Shown: in pieces, positions 1 to 7,048 of the stretch | How the letters are laid out: each line of letters opens with the position of its first letter | Numbering within the stretch: the stretch's first letter is position 1 | Assembly: GCA_937900515.1 (NCBI GenBank) | Contig: CALCCU010000113.1 | Location: 1-64,000 of the forward strand | Reading direction: 5' to 3' | DNA length: 64,000 bases | Origin: an uncultured Gammaproteobacteria bacterium | GTDB lineage: Bacteria > Pseudomonadota > Gammaproteobacteria > Nitrosococcales > Methylophagaceae | Notes under the pieces: model-generated | Databases searched by the model: none | What the model saw: the letters and a program-made list of their open reading frames with translations, nothing else | What the model was told of the DNA's origin: nothing | Program-made: the position numbers and the translations under genes

Positions 1-36
1 GGACGGAACCGCTCGCTACCGCGACCGGTTCCGTCC
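1..36. repeat. GC-rich 36-nt palindrome at window edge
   Basis: Bases 1-10 (GGACGGAACC) are the exact reverse complement of bases 27-36. The pairing continues inward (11-16 with 21-26, one mismatch) to a four-base loop, giving a 16-bp stem. It is much richer in G+C than the DNA around it. It lies inside an open frame that runs in from the left edge, so it could be a REP-like element inserted in coding DNA, or chance. The left side is cut by the window, so a longer repeat cannot be ruled out. Confidence 0.5.
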
Positions 37-161
37 TAACGGCTGTCGGCAATGATGCTCTTATCAAACGTACAGTTGACATTGAATTTCCCTTCAATCA
101 AAATGATGGAATGCATGCAAATCCTACGAAACAGACAGCTCAAATTATCATCATTCCATAG
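3..161 (+). CDS. C-terminal fragment of an unknown protein (5' end outside window)
   Basis: The frame starting at base 3 is open from the window edge to a TAG at 159-161, encoding about 52 residues that end in a run of isoleucines and proline (QIIIIP). No start codon is visible, so this would be the tail of a gene beginning upstream. A rho-independent terminator follows 35 bases later, as expected for a real gene end. The first 12 codons lie in the GC-rich palindrome. I do not recognise the family, and the open stretch is short enough to be chance. Confidence 0.35.
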   Translation, partial: TEPLATATGSVLTAVGNDALIKRTVDIEFPFNQNDGMHANPTKQTAQIIIIP

Positions 162-196
162 GAATGGTGGGATTGTTGATGCGTCACTAATTTATC

Positions 197-220
197 AAAC
201 CCGCCCAAGAGGCGGGTTTT
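197..220 (+). terminator. Rho-independent terminator
   Basis: A perfect 9-bp stem (AAACCCGCC at 197-205, GGCGGGTTT at 211-219) with a 5-base loop, followed by TTTT. It closes whatever reads in from the left edge and insulates the kinase-like gene that starts at 261. Confidence 0.85.
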
Positions 221-260
221 CTATTTCTGCCTCTGGGTAATAGTCCTTGGAGGAACTGGA

Positions 261-785
261 ATGAAAAAAGTAGCAGTCTTCGGTAAGCCCGCTAATGGGA
301 AATCCACTTTAAGCAAAAGACTTGCATCAGCCACCGGAATAAAATTGTATGCTTTGGATTCAATTTTATATGAAAAGAATGGCCAAGAGATAGATAGGGA
401 AAGTTATGAAGAGGCTCACGAGAAGATTCTCTCCTCTGAAGAGTGGATTATTGAAGGTTTTGGCCCAATAAATTCATTGAATTCTTTCCATAGACGCTTG
501 GAAGAAGCCGACACTCTTATCTACATAGAGTTGCCTTACTTGGTTACCTATTGGTTAGTAACCAAGCGGTTCATTAAAGGATTGGTCAAAAAACCAGAAG
601 GTTGGCCTGATGGGAGTTCTATATTAAAGGGGACGCTTAATAGCTACAAGGTATTAAAGCTTTGCCCCAAATTTTGGAACAATGGGTTCTTACAAAAGCT
701 GGAGAAACTATCGGCAAACAAGAAACTGTATGTCATTCGGTCGATTTCTGAGTTAAATAGCTTTATTGAGAAAAATGTGCAATAA
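261..785 (+). CDS. P-loop NTPase, adenylate kinase/topology-modulation-like
   Basis: A 174-residue cytosolic protein with a Walker A loop at residues 8-16 (GKPANGKST) directly after the first beta strand. Next come a D-S-I-L-Y segment (about 33-37) and an IIEGF segment (about 62-66), the layout of small nucleoside/shikimate-kinase-type P-loop proteins often annotated as adenylate kinase or FlaR-like topology modulation protein. The substrate is unknown. The ATG has a good ribosome site (TTGGAGG, about 8 bases upstream). The gene is isolated between a terminator and the attC-like palindrome at 784-875, which begins at its stop codon as in integron cassettes. Family-level call only. Confidence 0.75.
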   Translation: MKKVAVFGKPANGKSTLSKRLASATGIKLYALDSILYEKNGQEIDRESYEEAHEKILSSEEWIIEGFGPINSLNSFHRRLEEADTLIYIELPYLVTYWLVTKRFIKGLVKKPEGWPDGSSILKGTLNSYKVLKLCPKFWNNGFLQKLEKLSANKKLYVIRSISELNSFIEKNVQ

Positions 786-875
786 ATCGCTTATAACAAG
801 CACATTAAAAATCGCCCACAAAAAACGTGGGCTGAACTCGCTGACGCTCGCCTTTTATGTGAGCGTTAGCGATTT
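784..875 (+). other. attC-like recombination-site palindrome
   Basis: Outer arms AAATCGCT (784-791) and AGCGATTT (868-875) pair perfectly. Inside them lie AAC (795-797) and GTT (865-867), a 3x3 unpaired spacer, then CACAT-T-AAAA (801-810) pairing with TTTTATGTG (853-861) and leaving T806 extrahelical. A further hairpin, GCCCAC/GTGGGC (814-819/827-832), sits in the centre. R-box AAC/GTT, unpaired spacer, L-box with an extrahelical base and variable terminal structure is the architecture of integron attC sites. The right box reads GTTAGCG, not the full GTTRRRY consensus, and no integrase is in the window, so identity is probable rather than certain. A simple terminator is less likely because no U-tract follows. 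Confidence 0.5.
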
Positions 876-899
876 GTTCTAATTTTGTTCGTTTAGAAT

Positions 900-1316
900 T
901 TGAATGTGGATGAGGCAATCATAGTGCTATTAAAAACGTTTTCGATTGGTTTGTTGCTTGCTTTTGTTGAAGTTGTAAATGGAAATATCAGAGTACGAGT
1001 TTTACATCATCTATGCGGTAAAAAACTAGCGAAAAAGATCAGTTTCTTTTCAGGCACAACATTAATATACGCTATATCCTGGTTTACATTACCATGGATT
1101 TATCCCGCCAATTATTTTGACTGTTTTAAAATAGGTTTTGTCTGGTTGTTGATTATGCTAGGGCTAGACATATATTTTGGGAGATATGTATTTAAATTCA
1201 AATGGAATAGAATAATCGAAGATTTTAATCCATTTAAGGGTAATCTACTTAGTGTAGGTATGTTTTTGCTTTTCTTAAGTCCTAGTATCGTGTTTTGGAT
1301 ACATTCCAGTAATTAA
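900..1316 (+). CDS. Small integral membrane protein, unknown function
   Basis: A 138-residue protein with about four hydrophobic segments (roughly residues 7-27, 45-66, 76-96 and 114-134) joined by basic loops, so an inner-membrane protein. The only in-frame start is TTG at 900 (GTG at 906 is an alternative), and no strong ribosome site precedes it, making the start uncertain. No motif points to a function. The 3' end is immediately followed by the left inverted repeat of the transposase element, which may have removed the gene's original downstream sequence. Confidence 0.55.
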   Translation: MNVDEAIIVLLKTFSIGLLLAFVEVVNGNIRVRVLHHLCGKKLAKKISFFSGTTLIYAISWFTLPWIYPANYFDCFKIGFVWLLIMLGLDIYFGRYVFKFKWNRIIEDFNPFKGNLLSVGMFLLFLSPSIVFWIHSSN

Positions 1317-1318
1317 AT

Positions 1319-2038
1319 GGGACGCTACCCTTTTATATTGGGCCGGCCTCGTGGACGATAGCGTAAAATGCTATTTGCTTTCTGCTCAAGCTTCTCAATA
1401 AAACTATCTGAACCGCAGGGCAAGCCTTTTTCTACATACCTTTCCAATATATTCGTTACTGCTTTACTCTCAGCAACACTCAACCAGTCAGACCACTGTT
1501 CATCTGGTATTCCAACGAGCAGTTTTGCATAGCTAGATAAGGCTGCACTCTCAACAAGGCCACAATGAAAACCGGCACTTGACCATTTATAGTCTTCGGC
1601 TTTTTCTACCATACCGGCCTCAACGGGATTTCTTTCAACATATCGAATAGCTGAATAAGTGTGAGCATCATCTAATGCTGATGAAAAAAAGCGACCTTGC
1701 CATAAATGACCTGTCCAACCATGCTGCTTGTTGATGTACTGGGCATATCTCATATGAAGCGGCTTTAATACTTTCTGCAAGCCATCTTCTGTTTTAGGAA
1801 CCAAAATTAAATGAATGTGATTATCCATTAAACAGTAAGCAGCGATAATCACATGATGCTTTTTACAGTAGTCGATAAGCAACTCAAGATAAAATTGCTT
1901 ATCATCATCATTGAAAAACACATCTTCACGTCGGTTTCCACGTTGAGTGATGTGATGGGGAAGGTTAGGAAAGACGTGTCGGGCTACTCTAGGCATGAGA
2001 CAATAAACGCAACTTAGACAATTAAAGGGTAGCGTCCC
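1319..2038. mobile_element. RAYT-type element with 15-bp inverted ends
   Basis: The sequence GGGACGCTACCCTTT at 1319-1333 is repeated in perfect inverted orientation at 2024-2038, flanking one transposase gene whose stop codon lies in the left repeat. Each repeat can itself form a small GGG/CCC hairpin, as REP-type ends do. The 720-bp unit sits between two cassette-sized genes. No target-site duplication is obvious, which is normal for HUH transposases. Confidence 0.75.
1325..1996 (-). CDS. REP-associated tyrosine transposase (HUH, Y1 family)
   Basis: A 223-residue protein of the IS200-like Y1 transposase family. It opens with the MPRxAR...HHITQRGN block typical of RAYTs, carries the metal-binding HUH motif at H60-I61-H62, and has the likely nucleophilic Tyr119 in RYVERNPVEAG. 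Proteins of this family nick single-stranded DNA at REP hairpins through a 5'-phosphotyrosine intermediate. Length is normal and no frameshift is visible, so the gene may be functional. It is the only gene between the 15-bp inverted repeats. The ATG at 1996 fits the conserved N terminus. Confidence 0.9.
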   Translation of the reverse strand: MPRVARHVFPNLPHHITQRGNRREDVFFNDDDKQFYLELLIDYCKKHHVIIAAYCLMDNHIHLILVPKTEDGLQKVLKPLHMRYAQYINKQHGWTGHLWQGRFFSSALDDAHTYSAIRYVERNPVEAGMVEKAEDYKWSSAGFHCGLVESAALSSYAKLLVGIPDEQWSDWLSVAESKAVTNILERYVEKGLPCGSDSFIEKLEQKANSILRYRPRGRPNIKG

Positions 2039-2056
2039 CTTTTAGGAAAAAGATTA

Positions 2057-2764
2057 ATGAAGGTTTTAGTAGTCGGTGCAAGTGGAGCAACAGGACGACT
2101 CTTAGTCGAACAATTACTTAGTCTAGATGTCGAAGTAAGTGCAATCATTCGATCGCCCGATGCATTGCCTGACAATCCTAATTTATCCAAAATTCACGCT
2201 TCTGTTCATAGCCTGACTAGCTCAGAAATGGCCGTACATATAAAAGGATGTAATGCTGTTGTTTCTTGCCTAGGCCATAATCTTACGTTTCAAGGTATGT
2301 TTGGTAGCCCTAAATTACTGGTAACAGAGACCATTCAATGTATATGCAGTGCTATTCAATCTTTAAATTTGGATCAGCCTGTTAAAGTAATACTTATGAA
2401 TACAACAGGAAATAGCAATGGAGACATTCCCGAGAAACCTCCATTAAGTCAACGTATTGTTGTTTCAATATTAAGAGCTTTACTCCCCCCGCATGTAGAT
2501 AATGAAAAAGCAGCAGATTTTTTGCGTACTCAAATCGGACAAAATAATAATGCCATTGAATGGGCTGCCGTTCGGCCTGATGCTCTAACAGATGAAAAAG
2601 AGCTTACAGCTTATAACATTCATCCCTCTCCTATTAGAAATGCAATTTTTGATGCTGGTGCAACAAGCAGGATCAACGTAGCAAATTTTATGGCTGAACT
2701 AATATTAAACGAAAGTGTTTGGAAGAAATGGAAAGGTCGTATGCCCGTAGTTTATAATAGATAA
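2057..2764 (+). CDS. NAD(P)-binding Rossmann-fold reductase (NmrA/SDR-like)
   Basis: A 235-residue cytosolic protein starting with a beta strand and the dinucleotide-binding motif GASGATG (residues 7-13), followed by a basic residue typical of NADP preference. The rest matches atypical short-chain dehydrogenases of the NAD(P)H-binding (PF13460) kind: a VVSCLGH segment after the fourth strand and a WAAVRPDALT segment near the substrate site. The classical YxxxK pair is not evident, so it may be a reductase with altered chemistry or a redox sensor. It starts 18 bases after the right end of the transposase element, and an attC-like sequence overlaps its stop codon. Substrate unknown. Confidence 0.8.
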   Translation: MKVLVVGASGATGRLLVEQLLSLDVEVSAIIRSPDALPDNPNLSKIHASVHSLTSSEMAVHIKGCNAVVSCLGHNLTFQGMFGSPKLLVTETIQCICSAIQSLNLDQPVKVILMNTTGNSNGDIPEKPPLSQRIVVSILRALLPPHVDNEKAADFLRTQIGQNNNAIEWAAVRPDALTDEKELTAYNIHPSPIRNAIFDAGATSRINVANFMAELILNESVWKKWKGRMPVVYNR

Positions 2765-2812
2765 CAACACACGGCATAGGCTGATATCTTAGCTGTGCTT
2801 GTAGCGTTAGGC
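2759..2812 (+). other. Second attC-like site, short
   Basis: It runs from the SDR stop codon (AAC at 2763-2765) to GCGTTAGGC, with GTTAGGC at 2806-2812 matching the attC right-box consensus GTTRRRY exactly. The interior folds: GCATAG-g-CT pairs with AG-C-TGTGC around a GATATCTT loop, with a bulged G. At about 54 nt it is at the short end for attC sites, and the left box (AGATAAC) departs from RYYYAAC. The next gene starts 26 bases downstream, a cassette-like spacing. Confidence 0.5.
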
Positions 2813-2838
2813 ATACTTACTAAAGCAGGAGTAAACTA

Positions 2839-3255
2839 ATGATACACCTAATTTATATAAGCTCTGCTACTAGCTGGCCATCCGAAGATGACCTAAAGCA
2901 ATTATTGGCTCAATCTAGAGCCAGAAATCTAAAGCTAAATATTACCGGTATGCTGCTCTATGACAACGCGACATATATGCAAGTATTAGAAGGCCGAGAA
3001 AAAGATGTGCATGACATATATAACTCAATTCTCAAAGACCCTAGAAACACTGGTAATGTTGTGCTTGTAGAAGAAGAAATTAGTCAAAGAGACTTTCAGA
3101 ATTGGAGTATGGGGTTTAAGATTTTAAAAAGTTGTTCCTCAGAAGAGTTACCTGGATTTCAAGATGCTTTCAATGGAAAGCTTGATAAAGAATTAGCTGT
3201 CAAAAACACCTCTAAAGCACTGGCGTTACTTATGGGCTTCGCAAAACATGTCTAA
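2839..3255 (+). CDS. Stand-alone BLUF-domain blue-light sensor
   Basis: A 138-residue protein made of one BLUF domain (about residues 1-95) plus a short helical tail. The flavin-contacting residues are in place: Tyr6 (HLIYIS), Asn34 (NITGMLLY) and Gln48 (MQVLEG), with a WSMGF segment later. BLUF domains bind FAD and shift the Tyr-Gln hydrogen bond on blue light. No output domain is fused, so it must act through a protein partner; none is adjacent. The start has a good ribosome site (GCAGGAG). The stop codon overlaps GTCTAAC (3250-3256), a perfect match to the attC left-box consensus, although no matching right box was found. Confidence 0.92.
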   Translation: MIHLIYISSATSWPSEDDLKQLLAQSRARNLKLNITGMLLYDNATYMQVLEGREKDVHDIYNSILKDPRNTGNVVLVEEEISQRDFQNWSMGFKILKSCSSEELPGFQDAFNGKLDKELAVKNTSKALALLMGFAKHV

Positions 3256-3500
3256 CACGTCTCTCAAGCAAAGATGCTAAAAATCATGGTGTACGTCAGT
3301 TTAAACCTTAAGTGCAACCAAATCCTATTCTCGTATTAAACTACTAAATTATAAAGTTGCTATTTTTACAGGGGCGCAACGAGGAATCAGCACGAAGCAA
3401 ACTACAACACTGCGTAAGATACTGCAATCGGAGGCTTCGCCTAACACGCTGAGTATCAACTTTGATGTATGACAACCATTAAAACTGCAAGGAAATATCA
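3256..3500. other. Gene-free stretch with a small hairpin
   Basis: 245 bases without a supported gene. A short hairpin AGGC-TTC-GCCT lies at 3432-3442, and GCCTAAC at 3439-3445 again fits RYYYAAC, but I found no partner box. The stretch separates the accessory genes from the SIMPL gene and may be degraded cassette DNA. Confidence 0.4.
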
Positions 3501-4220
3501 ATGTCACTAGAAAGTAAACAAAACTCGTTGGTACTGGGTATATTCATATTGCTTGGATTAACATCGCTTGGCTACCTGCTGGGAAGTTCCGCTCTTAAAT
3601 ATAAAGAATATGAACGAACGGTAACCGTGAAAGGCTTATCCGAAAAAGAGTTTGGCGCTGATATTGTAATTTGGCCCATACAATTTACAGCGGCAGGCAA
3701 TAACCTTGAAGAACTCTATGAAGCGATCGACCAAAACACCAGCAAAATAAGTGCGTTTTTAACCGCCAAGGGTATTGATAAAAAAGAGGTTTCATTTGCG
3801 GCACCTTCGATCACTGATAAATCGGCTCAGCAATATGGCGGTCATCAAAAGGCGGAGTTTCGCTATACGGCTATTCAAACGGTTACGGTTTACTCGAGCT
3901 TTATTGATTCGGTTCGAAAAGTAATGGGCGAGTTATCAGAGCTAGGTAAACAAGGCATTGTATTTACTGGTGGCAATTATCAATCTCAAACTGAGTATTT
4001 ATTTACTCGCCTCAACGAGATAAAACCAGAGATGATTGAAGAAGCGACCCGTAAAGCACGAGAAGTTGCAGAAAAGTTCGCATCAGACTCAAAAAGTAGC
4101 CTTGGCAAAATTAGGAAGGCAACTCAAGGTCAATTCAGTATCTCCGCTAGAGATAAAAATAATCCACATATTAAGAAAGTGAGAGTGGTTTCCACCGTAG
4201 AGTACTATTTGTCTGACTAA
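3501..4220 (+). CDS. SIMPL-domain (DUF541) protein
   Basis: A 239-residue protein with an N-terminal hydrophobic anchor or signal (about residues 11-28) and a SIMPL/DUF541 domain over the rest (YERTVTVKGLSEKEFGADI near the start, VRVVSTVEYYL at the end). Proteins of this type sit in the periplasm or are exported; their role is poorly defined, with links to oxidative stress reported for relatives. The ATG has an AAGGA ribosome site. The TfoX-like gene follows after 16 bases and may be co-transcribed. Confidence 0.85.
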   Translation: MSLESKQNSLVLGIFILLGLTSLGYLLGSSALKYKEYERTVTVKGLSEKEFGADIVIWPIQFTAAGNNLEELYEAIDQNTSKISAFLTAKGIDKKEVSFAAPSITDKSAQQYGGHQKAEFRYTAIQTVTVYSSFIDSVRKVMGELSELGKQGIVFTGGNYQSQTEYLFTRLNEIKPEMIEEATRKAREVAEKFASDSKSSLGKIRKATQGQFSISARDKNNPHIKKVRVVSTVEYYLSD

Positions 4221-4236
4221 GAAATATAGGACTAAT

Positions 4237-4572
4237 ATGGCTTCAGATGAAAATTTCGTGAAGTTTATTGCCGAACAAGTTGAGACTGTTGGCAATATCC
4301 GCTACCGGAAAATGTTTGGCGAATATGCCTTGTATTGCAATGAAAAAGTGGTCGCCTTAATCTGCGATAATCAATTATTTGTCAAAAGAAGTAATGCTGG
4401 CCGTGCATTTATCGGTGATGTTGTTGAATCACCTGCATACAAGGGTGCAAGGCCATCCTTTTTAATAGAAGATCAATGTGAAGACAAAGAATGGTTGAGC
4501 GAACTGATTCGATTAACGGAAAAAGAATTGCCCCTTCCTAAAAAGAAAAAAGTACCTAACCCAAGCTCATAA
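4237..4572 (+). CDS. TfoX N-terminal domain protein
   Basis: A 111-residue cytosolic protein matching the TfoX/Sxy N-terminal domain: the YRKMFGEYALYCNEKVVALI block (about 23-42) and the LFVKRSN and AYKGARPSFLI segments. It lacks the C-terminal helix-hairpin-helix domain of full-length competence regulators, so a role in competence should not be assumed; single-domain versions are common and uncharacterised. It ends in a lysine-rich tail, and a terminator starts one base before its stop ends. Confidence 0.85.
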   Translation: MASDENFVKFIAEQVETVGNIRYRKMFGEYALYCNEKVVALICDNQLFVKRSNAGRAFIGDVVESPAYKGARPSFLIEDQCEDKEWLSELIRLTEKELPLPKKKKVPNPSS

Positions 4573-4590
4573 AAGGGCAGCCCCCTTTTT
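4571..4590 (+). terminator. Rho-independent terminator
   Basis: AAAAGGG (4571-4577) pairs with CCCTTTT (4583-4589) around a short loop and is followed directly by more T. It overlaps the TfoX-like stop codon and ends the SIMPL/TfoX unit before rhlE. Confidence 0.75.
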
Positions 4591-4616
4591 ATAACAATTA
4601 TTAAGGATATTCACCG

Positions 4617-5894
4617 ATGTCATTTAGCTCTTTAGGCTTGTGTGATGAATTATTAAAAGCCGTTGCAGAGCAAGGTTATACATCGCCCTCCCCCATACAG
4701 CTTGAAGCGATTCCCGCCGTTCTTAGTCAGCGAGATGTGATGGCGGTGGCACAGACAGGTACGGGAAAAACAGCTGCCTTTACACTACCTATGGTGCAGC
4801 TTTTATCTAACGCCCCTAGTCTACAGTCTCAATCTATACGTGCCTTAGTTATTACTCCTACCCGTGAACTCGCGGCTCAAGTTGCAAAGAGCATTGAAAA
4901 CTACAGCCGTCATATGAATATTCGCTCTACAGCGGTGTTTGGTGGCGTGAGGATTGAACCACAGATTGCTGAACTGCAAGATAGCGTGGATGTGCTGATT
5001 GCTACGCCGGGCCGTTTAATGGATCTTTATAATCAGCAAGCCGTTAACTTTGATCAGCTTGAAATGTTTGTCTTGGATGAGGCTGATCGTATGTTGGAGT
5101 TGGGCTTTATCGACGATATTCGTGCAATCCAAAAACTACTGCCTAATAAACGCCAAACCTTGATGTTTTCTGCGACCTTTTCTAAAGAAATTAAATCACT
5201 CGCTAAGGGCATGTTAAATCAACCTTTGTTGATTGAAGTGACTGCTGCAAATAGCATTGTCGATACCATCACTCAAAAATTATATCCCGTAGTCAAAGAG
5301 TACAAAGGTGACTTATTAACCTACCTAATTAAAAAGAACCGCTGGTCGCAAATATTGGTATTTAGTCGTACTAAACAGGGAGCCGATAATTTAGTCATCC
5401 ATCTGAAAAAGGCAGGTATTCATGCCGAGTCAATTCATGCCAATAGAACCCAGCATGCACGTACACTTGCACTAGAAGGTTTTAAAAATGGAACGGTTCG
5501 GGCCCTGGTCGCCACTGATATTGCTTCTCGAGGTATTGACATAGAACAACTGCCCTGTGTGGTTAACTTTGACCTCCCCTATGTTGCTGAAGACTATGTA
5601 CATCGCATTGGTCGTACTGGCCGAGTTGGCACTGCGGGTTTAGCGGTGTCATTTTTCAGTGAAGATGAATCAAAGCAATTACAATCTATTGAACGCCTCA
5701 TCGGCCATTCCTTAGATCGTGAAATCGTTCATGGCTTTGCACCTCTTGCCTCTGATAAGCCTAAAGTTAGCTCTCCGTATGACGATGAAGAGTTTGGCAA
5801 TTTTGAACCCGATCCTAAGCCGAAAAATCGAGGTAAACTTCGAGGGCGCGGTAAGCGTGGTGGTAAAGTAGCTAATCGGAACCGCAATCATTGA
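4617..5894 (+). CDS. rhlE: DEAD-box ATP-dependent RNA helicase RhlE
   Basis: A 425-residue helicase with every core motif: Q motif (SPIQLEAIP, about 25-33), Walker A AQTGTGKT (45-52), PTRELAAQ (81-88), TPGRL, DEAD at 154-157, SAT, and HRIGRTGR near 331-338. The C terminus is a basic tail rich in K/R/G (about 400-425) typical of RhlE and suited to RNA binding. It unwinds short RNA duplexes and acts in ribosome assembly and mRNA turnover. Ribosome site AAGGA upstream. It is a single gene between a terminator and the DUF1003 gene. The DEAD-box call is certain; RhlE over SrmB or DbpA rests on the tail and overall resemblance. Confidence 0.93.
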   Translation: MSFSSLGLCDELLKAVAEQGYTSPSPIQLEAIPAVLSQRDVMAVAQTGTGKTAAFTLPMVQLLSNAPSLQSQSIRALVITPTRELAAQVAKSIENYSRHMNIRSTAVFGGVRIEPQIAELQDSVDVLIATPGRLMDLYNQQAVNFDQLEMFVLDEADRMLELGFIDDIRAIQKLLPNKRQTLMFSATFSKEIKSLAKGMLNQPLLIEVTAANSIVDTITQKLYPVVKEYKGDLLTYLIKKNRWSQILVFSRTKQGADNLVIHLKKAGIHAESIHANRTQHARTLALEGFKNGTVRALVATDIASRGIDIEQLPCVVNFDLPYVAEDYVHRIGRTGRVGTAGLAVSFFSEDESKQLQSIERLIGHSLDREIVHGFAPLASDKPKVSSPYDDEEFGNFEPDPKPKNRGKLRGRGKRGGKVANRNRNH

Positions 5895-6017
5895 AGAAAC
5901 TCCTCAGCTAGAAGTAATTGTAGCTAGCATTAACTTATCTAGACAATTGCCTAAGACGTCGTCCATAATTTATCTGTTCAAATAGTCGTTAACACCACTG
6001 TTAATAAGGGTCATAAA

Positions 6018-6506
6018 GTGAAAAAATATTTTGAAAACTTGGCAAAAGCATTATTGGCTCAACCCTTTGGTGATTTAAGTTCTGGCCAGCAAAAAGTAAT
6101 AGAAAGTATTGCTGAAAATACTGCCGTATCTGAAAACGTCAATGAAACTTTCCATGACAGCTTAACAAACGGTCAACTCTTAGCCGATAAAATAGCTTCT
6201 TTTGGTGGTTCATGGACATTTATAGGCCTATTTTTATCATTTATAGTCGGGTGGATCCTCATAAATACGATATGGCTGACAGGGGGAACAAACTTTGACC
6301 CTTACCCGTTTATTTTATTAAATTTAGGACTTTCTAGCTTAGCCGCTTTTCAAGCTCCTATAATCATGATGTCTCAAAACAGGCAAGCAGCAAAAGATCG
6401 ATTAGAGCAAAAAGCAACGTTTGAAATAAATTTAAAGTTGGAATTAGAGTTAATGAGACTTCATGAAAAATTTGATGTACTTAAAAATGAGCTCGACAAT
6501 AAATGA
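6018..6506 (+). CDS. DUF1003 family membrane protein
   Basis: A 162-residue protein with two membrane segments (about 63-84 and 95-117) and the DUF1003 signature around them (DPYPFILLNL, then QAPIIMMSQNRQAAKDR). A helical, probably coiled-coil tail follows (about 125-162). Function of the family is unknown. Its stop overlaps the start of the small MscS-like gene in an ATGA arrangement, so the two are translationally coupled and probably work together in the inner membrane. Confidence 0.85.
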   Translation: MKKYFENLAKALLAQPFGDLSSGQQKVIESIAENTAVSENVNETFHDSLTNGQLLADKIASFGGSWTFIGLFLSFIVGWILINTIWLTGGTNFDPYPFILLNLGLSSLAAFQAPIIMMSQNRQAAKDRLEQKATFEINLKLELELMRLHEKFDVLKNELDNK

Positions 6507-7021
6507 AAATACTCATCTTTATTGTTGTAATCATCGCCTTTTTTGGATGTATTCGACTTAGTAATTCTGTGGTTAAAAGCTATGGTGATAAACGAGATGT
6601 CAGTGCATACAGAATCAAGTACATTGCTAAAACTCTTGATATAGCGCTACTTGTTTTTTTCTCAATCTTGTTAGCTAATTTATCAGGCATTGAGTATTCA
6701 CAAATATCAATTTTTCTGTCTTCCGTCTTTGCCATAATAGGTGTTGCTCTTTTTGCACAATGGTCAATCTTAAGCAATATAACAGCAAGCTTAATTATAT
6801 TTTTTGCTTTCCCTTATCGGGTCGGAGACAAAATTAAGGTGATTGATAAAGACGACGACATTAGCGGAATCATTGAAGAGATAACACTTTTCCATGTTCT
6901 AATCAAAAGAGGCGATGAAATAATTACTTATCCTAATACATTAATTTTGCAGAAAGGTGTTATTAAAGTTCCAAGTGATAGTAAGTCTTTAGAACCTCAT
7001 TCTGATGTGCATGATGATTGA
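6503..7021 (+). CDS. Short MscS-type mechanosensitive channel homolog
   Basis: A 172-residue protein with membrane segments near residues 2-15, 48-62 and 72-105. The last resembles the MscS pore helix and its continuation (QWSILSNITASLIIFFAFPYR), and the start of the beta domain follows (VGDKIKV...GIIEEITLFHVLIK...YPNTLILQKGV). It stops after the beta domain, lacking the alpha/beta C-terminal vestibule of the roughly 286-residue E. coli MscS. It might form a minimal channel or need a partner. Overlaps the DUF1003 gene by 4 bases. Confidence 0.82.
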   Translation: MKILIFIVVIIAFFGCIRLSNSVVKSYGDKRDVSAYRIKYIAKTLDIALLVFFSILLANLSGIEYSQISIFLSSVFAIIGVALFAQWSILSNITASLIIFFAFPYRVGDKIKVIDKDDDISGIIEEITLFHVLIKRGDEIITYPNTLILQKGVIKVPSDSKSLEPHSDVHDD

Positions 7022-7048
7022 TAACCATCGTTTGTTGTCACACTAATA

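Noticed and set aside
52-240. 62-residue open frame on the plus strand
   Set aside because: It runs through the GC-rich terminator hairpin to a stop after it, has no ribosome site, and a better open frame (3-161) crosses the same DNA.
3439-3445. GCCTAAC, a perfect attC left-box consensus
   Set aside because: No GTTRRRY partner follows within a reasonable distance; it can be explained as part of the AGGC-TTC-GCCT hairpin.
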